Below, piece after piece: positions 1 to 7,825 of a stretch of DNA of 15,138 bases. The notes under the pieces were generated by a model. It saw only the letters and a list, made by a program, of their open reading frames with translations, did no database searches and had not been told where the DNA came from. The stretch is from positions 1-15,138 of the forward strand of contig JBBTVP010000008.1 of assembly GCA_038063175.1 (NCBI GenBank), given 5' to 3'. This DNA comes from JBBTVP01 sp038063175. Its GTDB lineage: Bacteria; Patescibacteriota; Minisyncoccia; UBA6257; 1-14-0-10-40-38. The number at the start of each line of letters is the position of its first letter. Positions within the stretch are counted from its first letter, which is position 1. The position numbers and the translations under genes are program-made.

Positions 1-2674
1 CAGTAACGCTGAGCGCTGACCCTGAAAACGTAATCTTAACCTTGTCGCCATCTTTGATCTGTCCGCGAATAATTTTGTCTGCGAGCTGATCCAGGATCGC
101 TTTTTGTATGAGCCGCTTGATGGGACGCGCCCCGAAATCCGGATCGAACCCGTTTTCAACGATATACTTCTTTGCCGCGGCGTCAATCGTGACCTTCATC
201 CCACGCTCGACGAGCCGTTCTTTCAGAAGCTCGATTTGGAGATCTACGATCTTCTCAATCGCAGAGCGCCGGAGCACATTGAAGATGATGACTTCGTCAA
301 TGCGATTCAGAAATTCTGGTTTGAATGATTGCCGAAGTGACTCCTGCACTTTTTCGCGGAATGTCTGCTCCGTCGGAGATGTGGCATCTTTTCCCTCCGA
401 AGAAAATCCTATCTGGGACATTTCTTTGAAGTAGTGACTCCCCACATTCGACGTCATGATGATAATGCAGTTCTTGAAATTCACCGTCTTTCCCTTTGCA
501 TCGGTGAGCCGTCCGTTGTCGAAAATCTGGAGGAGAATATTCATGACTTCCGGGTGCGCTTTCTCGAGTTCATCGAAAAGGATTAAACTGTACGGCCGGT
601 GACGGATCGCTTCAGTGAGCTGTCCCCCTTCCTCAAAACCAACGTAGCCAGGCGGTGAGCCAATGAGACGGGAGACCGAGTGTTTCTCCATGTATTCCGA
701 CATATCGATCCGAACCATTGCTTTTTCGTCGTTGAACATAAACTCCGCGAGCGCTCTTGCGAGCTCGGTTTTACCTACTCCGGTAGGCCCGAGGAACAGG
801 AACGATCCTGATGGCCGATGTTCGTCTGAAAGCCCTGCGCGAGCTCTCCGTAACGCGCTCGCCACTGCCCCAATTGCCTCGGGTTGTCCTACCACCCGAC
901 CTTCGAGGACGGATTCGATGCGCGAGAGCTTCTCGCTTTCCGATTCGAGCATTCTCGTCACGGGAATCGCTGTCCACCGCGACACCACCGCCGCAATGTC
1001 TTCCTCATCTACCAGCTCTTTTATGAAGGCGTGACCGGACGCAGAACTCTTTCCCGCAGAACCAGACCCGGCTTTGCCGGGCTTCCGAGATTTCTTTCCG
1101 GAAAAATGCTTCTTTTCGAAGGATTGATACTCCTTTTCTGCCTGCGGCAATTCTCCGTAGAGAATTTGAGCGATTTTTCCTAAATCTCCCCCCCGTTCTG
1201 CGACTTCTGCCTCGCGCCGGAGGTTTTCGATGCGGCGCCGGAGATTGTGGAGATTCTCAAATGCCATCTTTTCGATGTGCCAGTTCGCTGAAAGTTCATC
1301 GTTCTTGCCTTTCAGATCCCCGAGTTCCCGATCAATTTCCTTCAGACGCTCCTTTTTTTCCTCGGCACCGTCCTTCGTGAGCGCCGAACGTTCAATTTCG
1401 AGGCGGGTAATATCCCTCCGCGCCCGGTCAATTTCCGCAGGCGTACTTTCGGACTCCAGGCGGCGTACTGCCGCGGCTTCATCGATCAAATCCACCGCTT
1501 TGTCGGGAAGAAACCGGTCGGTAATGTAGCGCGCGGAGAGGTTCACTGCGGCAATAAGTGCCTCGTCTGAAATGCGGAGACCATGGTGACTTTCATATTT
1601 TTCCTTAAGCCCCCGAAGAATTGCGATCGCGTCTTCTACTGAAGGTTCTTCAACAAAAATCGGCTGGAATCGCCGCTCGAGCGCGGGGTCTTTTTCGATG
1701 TGTCGCTGGTACTCTCGGGTAGTCGTAGCCCCAATCGCATGAAGTTCCCCTCTCGCAAGCGGTGGCTTTAAAAGATTAGAAGCGTCCACGGCTCCTTCCG
1801 CAGCGCCCGCTCCCACAATCATATGGATCTCGTCTATAAAAAGGATGAGGCGACCCGCCGCATTCTGGATTTCCCGGATGAACGCTTTTAAGCGATCTTC
1901 GAACTCACCGCGGAATTTTGTCCCGGCGATTAAGCTCCCAAGGTCCAACATAATGATTTCCTTGCCTTTCAGGGTTTCCGGAACATCACCCGAGACAATG
2001 CGCTGGGCAAGTCCTTCAACGATTGCGGTTTTCCCCACTCCCGGTTCTCCGATTAACACCGGATTATTTTTTGTGCGCCGGGAGAGTACCTGGATCACGC
2101 GCCGGAGTTCTTCTTCTCGTCCGATCACGGGATCAAGCTTCCCATCGCGCGCCCGGTCAGTCAGATTAATCGCGTATTTTTCCAATACCTGAAATTTGCT
2201 CTCGGGTGTTTCGTCGGTAACCCGGGTTGAACCTCGGAGTTGTGCCAAGATCCGGAACGCACCCTCGCGCCGGAGGCCGAATTTCTCGAGGAGCGACTGC
2301 GCTGCTGAAGCAATTTCGAGGATAGAGAGGAGAAGATGCTCGCAGGAGATAAATTCATCCTTCTGGGAGAGTGCTATTTTCCCTGCCCGATCCAAGACCT
2401 GCATGACTTCCTGGGAAAGATAAAGCTGACCGACGGTCGAAGCAGAGAAAATCTTTGGGAGCTTTTTCAGTTCTTCTTCGAGTGACTGGTCAAGATTTTC
2501 GAGGTTTACCCCTGCTTTCAAAAGGAGCGGTCGCACGAGCGATTGCTCATCAACAAGGAGGGCCGAGAGCAGGTGGAGCGCACGGAATTCCCCATGGTTC
2601 CGCTGGGCTGCAAGGTCCTGGGCATTTTGGAGCGCTTCTTGTGCCTTGATAGTGAACTTGTGAAAATTTCTCAT
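1..2674 (-). CDS. clpB: ClpB disaggregase (C-terminus beyond window)
   Basis: AAA+ chaperone that, with DnaK, threads aggregated proteins through a hexameric pore in the cytoplasm. 891 codons are visible and the frame is still open at base 1, so only a short C-terminal piece is missing. Seen in order: Clp N-domain (about 1-145), first Walker A GEPGVGKT at 209-216, Walker B D281/E282 (FIDEIH), a coiled-coil middle domain (about 410-515), the linker motif VVSRWTAIPV, second Walker A GPTGVGKT at 629-636, and RIDMSEYMEKHSVSRLIG. The long M-domain separates ClpB from ClpC/ClpA. Relative to E. coli ClpB (Walker lysines K212 and K611), the lysines are at 215 and 635, so about 21 extra residues lie between the rings; a Gly/Ser/Lys-rich stretch near 520-550 accounts for them. 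The start ATG has no Shine-Dalgarno and follows directly on a promoter with a CIRCE operator. Confidence 0.96.
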   Translation of the reverse strand, partial: MRNFHKFTIKAQEALQNAQDLAAQRNHGEFRALHLLSALLVDEQSLVRPLLLKAGVNLENLDQSLEEELKKLPKIFSASTVGQLYLSQEVMQVLDRAGKIALSQKDEFISCEHLLLSILEIASAAQSLLEKFGLRREGAFRILAQLRGSTRVTDETPESKFQVLEKYAINLTDRARDGKLDPVIGREEELRRVIQVLSRRTKNNPVLIGEPGVGKTAIVEGLAQRIVSGDVPETLKGKEIIMLDLGSLIAGTKFRGEFEDRLKAFIREIQNAAGRLILFIDEIHMIVGAGAAEGAVDASNLLKPPLARGELHAIGATTTREYQRHIEKDPALERRFQPIFVEEPSVEDAIAILRGLKEKYESHHGLRISDEALIAAVNLSARYITDRFLPDKAVDLIDEAAAVRRLESESTPAEIDRARRDITRLEIERSALTKDGAEEKKERLKEIDRELGDLKGKNDELSANWHIEKMAFENLHNLRRRIENLRREAEVAERGGDLGKIAQILYGELPQAEKEYQSFEKKHFSGKKSRKPGKAGSGSAGKSSASGHAFIKELVDEEDIAAVVSRWTAIPVTRMLESESEKLSRIESVLEGRVVGQPEAIGAVASALRRARAGLSDEHRPSGSFLFLGPTGVGKTELARALAEFMFNDEKAMVRIDMSEYMEKHSVSRLIGSPPGYVGFEEGGQLTEAIRHRPYSLILFDELEKAHPEVMNILLQIFDNGRLTDAKGKTVNFKNCIIIMTSNVGSHYFKEMSQIGFSSEGKDATSPTEQTFREKVQESLRQSFKPEFLNRIDEVIIFNVLRRSAIEKIVDLQIELLKERLVERGMKVTIDAAAKKYIVENGFDPDFGARPIKRLIQKAILDQLADKIIRGQIKDGDKVKITFSGSALSVT

Positions 2675-2680
2675 ATTTCG

Positions 2681-2710
2681 ATAATATCGTGATTAGCAAT
2701 CTATGGTCAA
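2681..2710 (-). promoter_or_regulatory. clpB sigma-70-type promoter, probably giving a leaderless mRNA
   Basis: On the minus strand TTGACC (2710-2705) is followed after 18 nt by TATTAT (2686-2681); both boxes match the housekeeping consensus at 5 of 6 positions. A transcript starting about 7 nt after the -10 box would begin at or within a base or two of the A of the clpB ATG at 2674, and no ribosome binding site is present there. The CIRCE covers the -35 box and part of the spacer, which is a good arrangement for repression. Confidence 0.7.
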
Positions 2711-2719
2711 GAGTGCTAA
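2693..2719 (-). promoter_or_regulatory. CIRCE operator (HrcA binding site)
   Basis: On the plus strand the sequence is TTAGCAATC, nine bases, then GAGTGCTAA. The family consensus is TTAGCACTC-N9-GAGTGCTAA, so 17 of 18 arm positions match and the spacer has exactly the expected length. It lies 19-45 bp upstream of the clpB start and overlaps the predicted -35 box. By established knowledge CIRCE is the operator of the heat-shock repressor HrcA; HrcA itself is not in this window. Confidence 0.9.
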
Positions 2720-2767
2720 AGCGCGCTCGGGCATTCTCCGAAGCTTTCTTTCTTCTCCTTCCTACTT

Positions 2768-2776
2768 ACTATAACA
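2768..2776 (-). promoter_or_regulatory. possible second (upstream) promoter for clpB
   Basis: The minus strand reads TGTTATAGT, an extended -10 motif (TG-N-TATAGT), in the 123-bp gap after htrA. I see no good -35 box. It is followed by a purine-rich run (AAGGAGAAG). It could add CIRCE-independent transcription of clpB, or be chance. Confidence 0.25.
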
Positions 2777-2797
2777 AATTTTCTCCGCAATTAGTGA

Positions 2798-4024
2798 TCA
2801 CTTCCGTTCTGCGAGAGTAACTTCGCGTGTGAGTTCTTTCCCTTTCCGCAGCACCTTCACAGGAACCGTTTCTCCTACCCGGCGTCCGGCAATAATGGAT
2901 GCGAGCGATCGTTCGGGAGAAATTTTCTCTCCGCCAAGCTCTACGATGATGTCTTCCGCAAGAACCCCTGCCTTTTCCGCAGGAGAATTCTGAATCACCC
3001 CGGGGCCTTCCGCGTTTCCACGGACGATGGCACCTGCTTCCACTGAAAGTTTTTCCCGGTCCGCAAGTTCAGCAGTGATGAGTATGTAACGCACCCCAAG
3101 GAATGGGAGACTTATTTTTCCGGTTGACCGGACTGATTCGACGTCGCGGATGACGTTTTTCACCGGAATCGCGAACCCGATATTCTCGGCACCTTCCGCA
3201 ACCGCCGTGTTCACGCCGATGACTTCCCCGCGGAGATTCAAAAGCGGTCCCCCGGAATTTCCCGGGTTGATCGCGGCATCGGTCTGAATGAGTCCTTCGA
3301 GCCGCTCCACTGATCCGCTGCCGGACGCGGTAATCGCACGCGAGAGGCCGGAGACAATGCCTACGGAAACCGTGTTCCGGAATTCACCAAGTGCGTTTCC
3401 GATTGCAATCGCACTCTGCCCAAGCTTCACCACATCCGAACCTGCAAGCGCCACCGTTGGGAAATCTTTCCGGCTCGACTCAATCTTCACAATCGCGAGA
3501 TCCTGGATTGGATCTCGGGCCACCACGCGTGCCTCGTGCTTTTTTCCGTCGTTCGTGAGTACCGTGTAATCGGCGTCTTCATCTGCAACCACGTGCCGAT
3601 TTGTCACGATGAATCCATCTTGAGAAACAATAAATCCTGAACCACCCCCGATTTCCTGACGTTCCTTACGTCCCGTATCACATGGCTCTTCGAAATCAAA
3701 CGGTCCAAAGAAATCGGAAAATTCTGGCGGTAGATTACCAAAGGGGCTTACCCGGCACCGCTCGAGCACCGGAAGATTTTTTGTCACAATCACGGAAACT
3801 ACCGCGGGTGAAGCCCGTTCTACCGCGGCAATAATTGCTGCCTCGTAGTCGGCTGCGGGAACATAGAGCGGCGCATCCGTACGAGTAGGTACAGGAGAAT
3901 CCGGCGAAAAGAAATTACGCACTGAATCAAAAAGTCCTGCTTCCGCTCCAATGCTCGACACAAGTATTCCAACCCCTACCGAAACCGCAACCACACTGAC
4001 AAAGAAAAAATTTGTTCGTTTCAT
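2798..4024 (-). CDS. htrA: HtrA/DegP-family serine protease with one PDZ domain
   Basis: Membrane-anchored extracytoplasmic protease that degrades or refolds damaged envelope proteins; 408 aa. Seen: a short basic start followed by a hydrophobic segment (about 5-28) that is an anchor or signal peptide, a trypsin-like domain with the full triad His144 (TNRHVVAD), Asp175 (QDLAIVK) and Ser257 (NPGNSGGPL), and a single C-terminal PDZ domain (about 306-405). The loop before the protease core holds two cysteines, C90 and C115, that could form a disulfide as in the LA loop of E. coli DegP. The start is set at MKRTNFFF because its ATG overlaps the TGA of the upstream cysteine desulfurase (ATGA); a longer reading frame runs back into that gene and lacks a signal sequence. 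No Shine-Dalgarno is seen, so translation is probably coupled. No clear terminator follows the gene. Confidence 0.94.
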   Translation of the reverse strand: MKRTNFFFVSVVAVSVGVGILVSSIGAEAGLFDSVRNFFSPDSPVPTRTDAPLYVPAADYEAAIIAAVERASPAVVSVIVTKNLPVLERCRVSPFGNLPPEFSDFFGPFDFEEPCDTGRKERQEIGGGSGFIVSQDGFIVTNRHVVADEDADYTVLTNDGKKHEARVVARDPIQDLAIVKIESSRKDFPTVALAGSDVVKLGQSAIAIGNALGEFRNTVSVGIVSGLSRAITASGSGSVERLEGLIQTDAAINPGNSGGPLLNLRGEVIGVNTAVAEGAENIGFAIPVKNVIRDVESVRSTGKISLPFLGVRYILITAELADREKLSVEAGAIVRGNAEGPGVIQNSPAEKAGVLAEDIIVELGGEKISPERSLASIIAGRRVGETVPVKVLRKGKELTREVTLAERK

Positions 4025-5190
4025 AGTTTTTCGTAGATGTTCTTTAATACGCGAATGGTCGTCTTTATCTCTCCCGCGGTGGTTTGCCTCCCGAGAGTGA
4101 ATCGAACACTCTCTTTTGTCCACGCGACATCGAGGCCCATCCCGCGGAGCACATGGGACGGCGCTGGGGTTCTTGCCGCACACGCAGATCCGGCAGACGC
4201 CGCAATACCTTGAAGATCAAGCCGCACCAAAAGTTCAGAGGAAGATATACCGGGAAGATGGAGGTTTGCATTCCCTGGAAGACGATTGCTTCCAGACGGC
4301 GGACCATTCAAGTCTGCACCTCGCCAGAATGATTTTATTTCCTTTACGAATTGATCCCGGAGTTTTGAAATGCGGTTACCATCACTTTTTGCACGCTTCC
4401 CCAGAATTTCAATCGCCTTACCGAATCCCACGATCGCCTCCCCGTTTTCGGTTCCCGCCCGTAGCCCGCCCTCCTGGGATCCTCCGATAATCATGGGTTC
4501 TATATTTGTCCCGTTCCTCACATAGAGCGCCGCTGCTCCCTTTGGACCGAATATCTTATGACTCGAAAAGGTCATGAGATCTGCGCTAAAAATATTAACC
4601 ATGCAGCCGAGCCAAGGTAACGCTTGTGCCGCATCCACGTGGAAAAGAGGGTAGGGGGATTTATGCGCTTCGCGCGCCGCTCGCACCGCTTCTCCGATGT
4701 GGCGAACCGGCTGCACTGCGCCGGTTTCGCTGTTTGCATATCCCACCGAAACAACCACGGTGTGATCGTCAATATGAGGATGGACTACGCGGGGATCCAC
4801 CATGCCTTCGCTCGATACCGGCAGAAATACAACCTCTCCTCCATCGCGTGCAAGGCGGCGGGCCGGTTCAAGCACCGATTCGTGGTCGGTTACGAGCACT
4901 AATATCTTCGGCTTCTTTATATGCGCCGCAGCAACCGCTCCTTGGATTGCGAGATTATTCGCTTCGGTTGCGGATGCCGTAAAAACTATTTCTGCCGCAT
5001 CCGCTCCGATTGCTCCTGCCATCAGACGGCGTGCGGTAAAAATGGCGGCCGATGCTTCCTGTCCGAATCGGTGAAGCGAGCTCGGATTTCCAAATTTCAT
5101 CTTATCGTACGTGTGCATTGCGGCTCTGACCGCGGGATCAAGCGGGGTAGTTGCGGCATAGTCGAGGTAGATCCTTCGCATGGCTTTCAT
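4021..5190 (-). CDS. cysteine desulfurase, NifS/IscS class V aminotransferase fold
   Basis: PLP enzyme that takes sulfur from L-cysteine as an enzyme-bound persulfide, for Fe-S clusters and/or tRNA thiolation; cytoplasmic. 389 aa from the chosen start, a normal length. Seen: N-terminal IYLDYAATTP, His103 (TDHES), the motif YANSETGA at 151-158, Asp186/Gln189 (HVDAAQA) that contact PLP, Lys212 of the Schiff base (SSHK) and the persulfide-forming Cys337 in AGSACAA, followed by PSHVLRGMG. The start is uncertain: ATGs at 5196, 5190 and 5181 are all in frame and all close to a -10 box, none with a Shine-Dalgarno; 5190 fits the predicted transcript start best. No iscU, sufU or thiI partner is nearby; instead it overlaps htrA by 4 bp, so the two form an operon. 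Confidence 0.93.
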   Translation of the reverse strand: MKAMRRIYLDYAATTPLDPAVRAAMHTYDKMKFGNPSSLHRFGQEASAAIFTARRLMAGAIGADAAEIVFTASATEANNLAIQGAVAAAHIKKPKILVLVTDHESVLEPARRLARDGGEVVFLPVSSEGMVDPRVVHPHIDDHTVVVSVGYANSETGAVQPVRHIGEAVRAAREAHKSPYPLFHVDAAQALPWLGCMVNIFSADLMTFSSHKIFGPKGAAALYVRNGTNIEPMIIGGSQEGGLRAGTENGEAIVGFGKAIEILGKRAKSDGNRISKLRDQFVKEIKSFWRGADLNGPPSGSNRLPGNANLHLPGISSSELLVRLDLQGIAASAGSACAARTPAPSHVLRGMGLDVAWTKESVRFTLGRQTTAGEIKTTIRVLKNIYEKL

Positions 5191-5199
5191 GAGCATAGT

Positions 5200-5208
5200 A
5201 TAATACCA
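5200..5208 (-). promoter_or_regulatory. extended -10 promoter of the cysteine desulfurase-htrA operon
   Basis: The minus strand reads TGGTATTAT, which is TG-N-TATTAT. No convincing -35 box is seen 16-18 nt upstream, as is common for extended -10 promoters. The predicted transcript start near 5193 lies beside the cluster of in-frame ATGs (5196, 5190, 5181), so the mRNA would be leaderless or nearly so. Confidence 0.5.
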
Positions 5209-5332
5209 GAGTGAATCCCGTGAGAGATAATCTAACGTGAACTGCCTGTCATGCAAGGATTATTCGCCATGCGTTACCAAAAAAATAATCTAGTTAACTT
5301 ACGGTCGTCTGCGGCGACCTATCTCTAACGGA

Positions 5333-7231
5333 ATGAAAACCACCTACTGGTACTGGTTCTGGCGCACGTTCCTTGGACCAAGCCGCCTCCGCCGGAAATT
5401 CGTCCGTACCTTTCTCTTTGCGGGTCTTATCCCCTTGATCCTCATGGGGATTGTTTCCATCTATCTCGTGAATTTGACTCATCGGATTGATGTCGCGGAA
5501 ATTGAAAAAAATGTTGCGACCCAGGTTGCAACTGATATTACGAGAATTTTCCAGGAAACAGTGCTTCTTCTCGATTTCGCGGTGAATTTCGATGAGTTCG
5601 CGCCGATTGCCACAAACGAACAGGGATTTTTCCTCCAGGAGATTCTCGATCGAAATTCCTCCCTTGTTGAAGTTTCTCTGGCGTGCGTGATCCCCGAGAG
5701 CCCCGAGGGACGATCGTTCTGCCGCTTCGGAGAAGAAACAAGCCGGTGGATGAGGGAAGGAGCAAATCTCGTACCAAGCCCCGAACTGCGTGACCAGAGC
5801 GAAAATCCAGGATTTTTTGATGCGCGACTCGGAGAACGCTACACCGGACCGATTGTGTTTGAAAAACCATTTCCCCATTTCACTGTTGCCGCACCGGTTA
5901 CGAACCGGCTCGGAAAGACGATCGGCGTGCTTCTCGGAAAAATGTCTCTTGAAACTCTCCAGTCGATCGTCTCCGAACGGAGACTCGGTGAAACGGGTTA
6001 CGCCTACCTCACCGACGAGAACGGGAAAATCCTCTCCTACCCCGATCCTACGTTTATTGGTGCTGCGGGAAAAGAGCTCCTTCCGATAAAAAAAATCATC
6101 CAGGAAACCGATGAAGATTTAAGAGGTTCCCAGCGCGGCCGAAGCTATGTGAACCTCGCGGGCGAGCAAGTGACCGGAACCGCAGTCCGTATCCCTGACC
6201 TCGGCTGGCTTGCGGTTGCGGAGTGGCCACTCACTGAAACCGAAGCACTCATTCAGACCATTCTTGTTCAGATTGGCATTTTTGCACTCCTCGCATTCAT
6301 TGTAATCGCCGTGATCGCAACCTGGGTGGCGCTCCGACTCATTGAACCGATTGCGGCACTTAGGCAGGGCACGAGCGTGATCGGTGGAGGAAATTTCAAC
6401 TACCGAGTAAATATAAAAACCGGCGATGAACTTGAGGATCTTGGAGCGAACCTCAATAAAATGGCAGAAAACCTGAAAGGACTCGAAGAGGTACGCGAAC
6501 TCCGCCTCCGCACTGACCTCCTCGCCGAAAGTCTCCGCAAAGAGCAAGAACTTTCTAAGCTCAAGGACCAATTCATCACGACGGTATCCCATCAGTTCAA
6601 TACTCCCCTTTCGGTCATTAAGTGGGCGCTCGCCTCGCTCGAGGGAAAATCAGTGAAACGGGAAGAAATTGATGAAGCGACGCGAGTCATCGGAAAGAGC
6701 CAGCGAGATATCGTCGCGATCGTAAATGACCTCGTCACCCTCTCCCAGATTGGCTTTGAGTACCAAAAGACAAATGTGAAACCCGTTGATATAAAACACC
6801 TCATCGAGAAGAGTCTCGACTACCTTGCGGAAATTGTAAAAGGAAAAAAACTGGCGATTGAGATAAAAGAAACTGGTGCGAGCACGGTAGCACCCATGAA
6901 CGAATTCACTATGGCAAAAGCGATGGAGAACCTCATTGATAATGCAGTTGCATATTCGAACGACGGCGGGAAAATCGCAATCGAAATCGGCGGAAGTAAC
7001 AAAGAGCTTACCCTCACCATCACCGATCAGGGCATTGGCATTCCGGTAGAGGATCAGTCATCAATCTTTCAGCAATTCTTCCGCGCAAAAAATGCAATCC
7101 AGAAAAAGAACGTGGGCACCGGCCTTGGACTTTTCATCGCGAAGACGATTGTGGAAGGCCACAACGGAAAAATTTCTTTCCGCTCTTCGGAAAACAAGGG
7201 CTCATCATTTACGATCGCTATTCCTCGCTAA
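5333..7231 (+). CDS. sensor histidine kinase: dCache-HAMP-HisKA-HATPase_c (orphan)
   Basis: Membrane sensor kinase of a two-component system; 632 aa. Domains seen in order: TM1 (about 25-48), a large extracytoplasmic sensor of dCache type (about 50-305, with ETGYAYLTDENGKIL and a preceding PxFTVAAPV strand), TM2 (about 308-332), HAMP (about 333-385), a short coiled coil, HisKA with phospho-acceptor His420 in SHQFNTPLSVIKW, and an ATP-binding domain with N-box ENLIDNA (532-538), G1 DQGIGI (565-570), F-box FQQFFRA and G2 GTGLGL (595-600). All catalytic motifs are present. The residue after His is Gln instead of the usual Glu. No response regulator lies next to it, so its partner is elsewhere. 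Only a weak purine stretch precedes the ATG; a small hairpin (GGTCG/CGACC, 5303-5319) lies in the leader. Confidence 0.95.
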   Translation: MKTTYWYWFWRTFLGPSRLRRKFVRTFLFAGLIPLILMGIVSIYLVNLTHRIDVAEIEKNVATQVATDITRIFQETVLLLDFAVNFDEFAPIATNEQGFFLQEILDRNSSLVEVSLACVIPESPEGRSFCRFGEETSRWMREGANLVPSPELRDQSENPGFFDARLGERYTGPIVFEKPFPHFTVAAPVTNRLGKTIGVLLGKMSLETLQSIVSERRLGETGYAYLTDENGKILSYPDPTFIGAAGKELLPIKKIIQETDEDLRGSQRGRSYVNLAGEQVTGTAVRIPDLGWLAVAEWPLTETEALIQTILVQIGIFALLAFIVIAVIATWVALRLIEPIAALRQGTSVIGGGNFNYRVNIKTGDELEDLGANLNKMAENLKGLEEVRELRLRTDLLAESLRKEQELSKLKDQFITTVSHQFNTPLSVIKWALASLEGKSVKREEIDEATRVIGKSQRDIVAIVNDLVTLSQIGFEYQKTNVKPVDIKHLIEKSLDYLAEIVKGKKLAIEIKETGASTVAPMNEFTMAKAMENLIDNAVAYSNDGGKIAIEIGGSNKELTLTITDQGIGIPVEDQSSIFQQFFRAKNAIQKKNVGTGLGLFIAKTIVEGHNGKISFRSSENKGSSFTIAIPR

Positions 7232-7235
7232 GCTT

Positions 7236-7250
7236 GCGGAAAGCTTCCGC
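7236..7250 (+). terminator. short hairpin after the histidine kinase gene
   Basis: GCGGAA, loop AGC, TTCCGC starts 4 bp after the kinase stop codon. The 6-bp stem has no following T-run, so it is at best a weak terminator or an mRNA 3'-end stabiliser. A possible promoter for the next gene (TTGCGG, 17 nt, TAGTAT) overlaps it. Confidence 0.3.
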
Positions 7251-7276
7251 GCGCTCTAGTATGCTTTCGTAAAGCT

Positions 7277-7759
7277 ATGGATCGCCTATTCAACACATCA
7301 GTTGGCCTCAAAATGAGCCCGGAACAGATCGTCCGGGAAATGATTGCGTTCATGCAGGCCGACGATACGCGCAAATATAAAATCATCATCGGATCCGATT
7401 CCGAGCGAAAAGCTTCGGGTTCCGCAGATTTTGTAACCGCGATCGTGATCCACCGGGTAGGAAACGGCGGCAGGTATTTCTGGCGTCGGACCGTGCTCGA
7501 CAGAAAATTCCACACGCTCCGCGACCGGATATGGGAAGAAGTGATTATGTCTCTCGACGTTGCACGAGAACTCCTCGACACCGCGAAAAAATTCGAAATG
7601 CCGCCGTACGATTTTGAAATTCACGTAGACGTAGGAGAAAACGGCGCGACGCGCGTGATGATCCAGGAGCTCGTGGGCATGGTACGCGCACAGAACTTCG
7701 AGGCAAAGACGAAGCCGGAGAGCTACGCGGCGAGCAAAGTCGCGGACCGGCATGTGTGA
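7277..7759 (+). CDS. YkuK-family RNase H-like protein (DUF458)
   Basis: 160 aa, the usual size of the family. Seen: the N-terminal KIIIGSDSE strand-and-acid motif (Asp41), then TAIVIHRVGNGGRYFWRR, a central helix region, HVDVGENGATR (second acidic motif), and the C-terminal KPESYAASKVADR signature typical of B. subtilis YkuK-like proteins. The fold is RNase H-like, which suggests a nuclease, but the substrate of the family is not known to me. It follows the histidine kinase by 45 bp on the same strand. The ATG has no Shine-Dalgarno. The family call is from recognised motifs; nuclease activity is inference. Confidence 0.85.
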   Translation: MDRLFNTSVGLKMSPEQIVREMIAFMQADDTRKYKIIIGSDSERKASGSADFVTAIVIHRVGNGGRYFWRRTVLDRKFHTLRDRIWEEVIMSLDVARELLDTAKKFEMPPYDFEIHVDVGENGATRVMIQELVGMVRAQNFEAKTKPESYAASKVADRHV

Positions 7760-7825
7760 AAATTAATAAAAAACAATTAACAATTTACAATAGCACTCTT
7801 GTTTCTTGTCTGTTATTTATTGTGA

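Noticed and set aside
4025..4183. Longer N-terminus for HtrA starting at 4183
   Set aside because: It would be a polar, Cys/Arg-rich extension inside the cysteine desulfurase gene and would bury the hydrophobic anchor; the ATGA overlap start is far better.
5294..5878. Long antisense open frames over the histidine kinase and recA (for example 13057-13653 minus)
   Set aside because: They lie fully opposite well-supported genes, show no family motifs, and are explained by the codon pattern of the opposite strand.
7236..7250. Strong intrinsic terminator after the kinase gene
   Set aside because: The stem is only 6 bp and no T-run follows; kept as a weak hairpin only.
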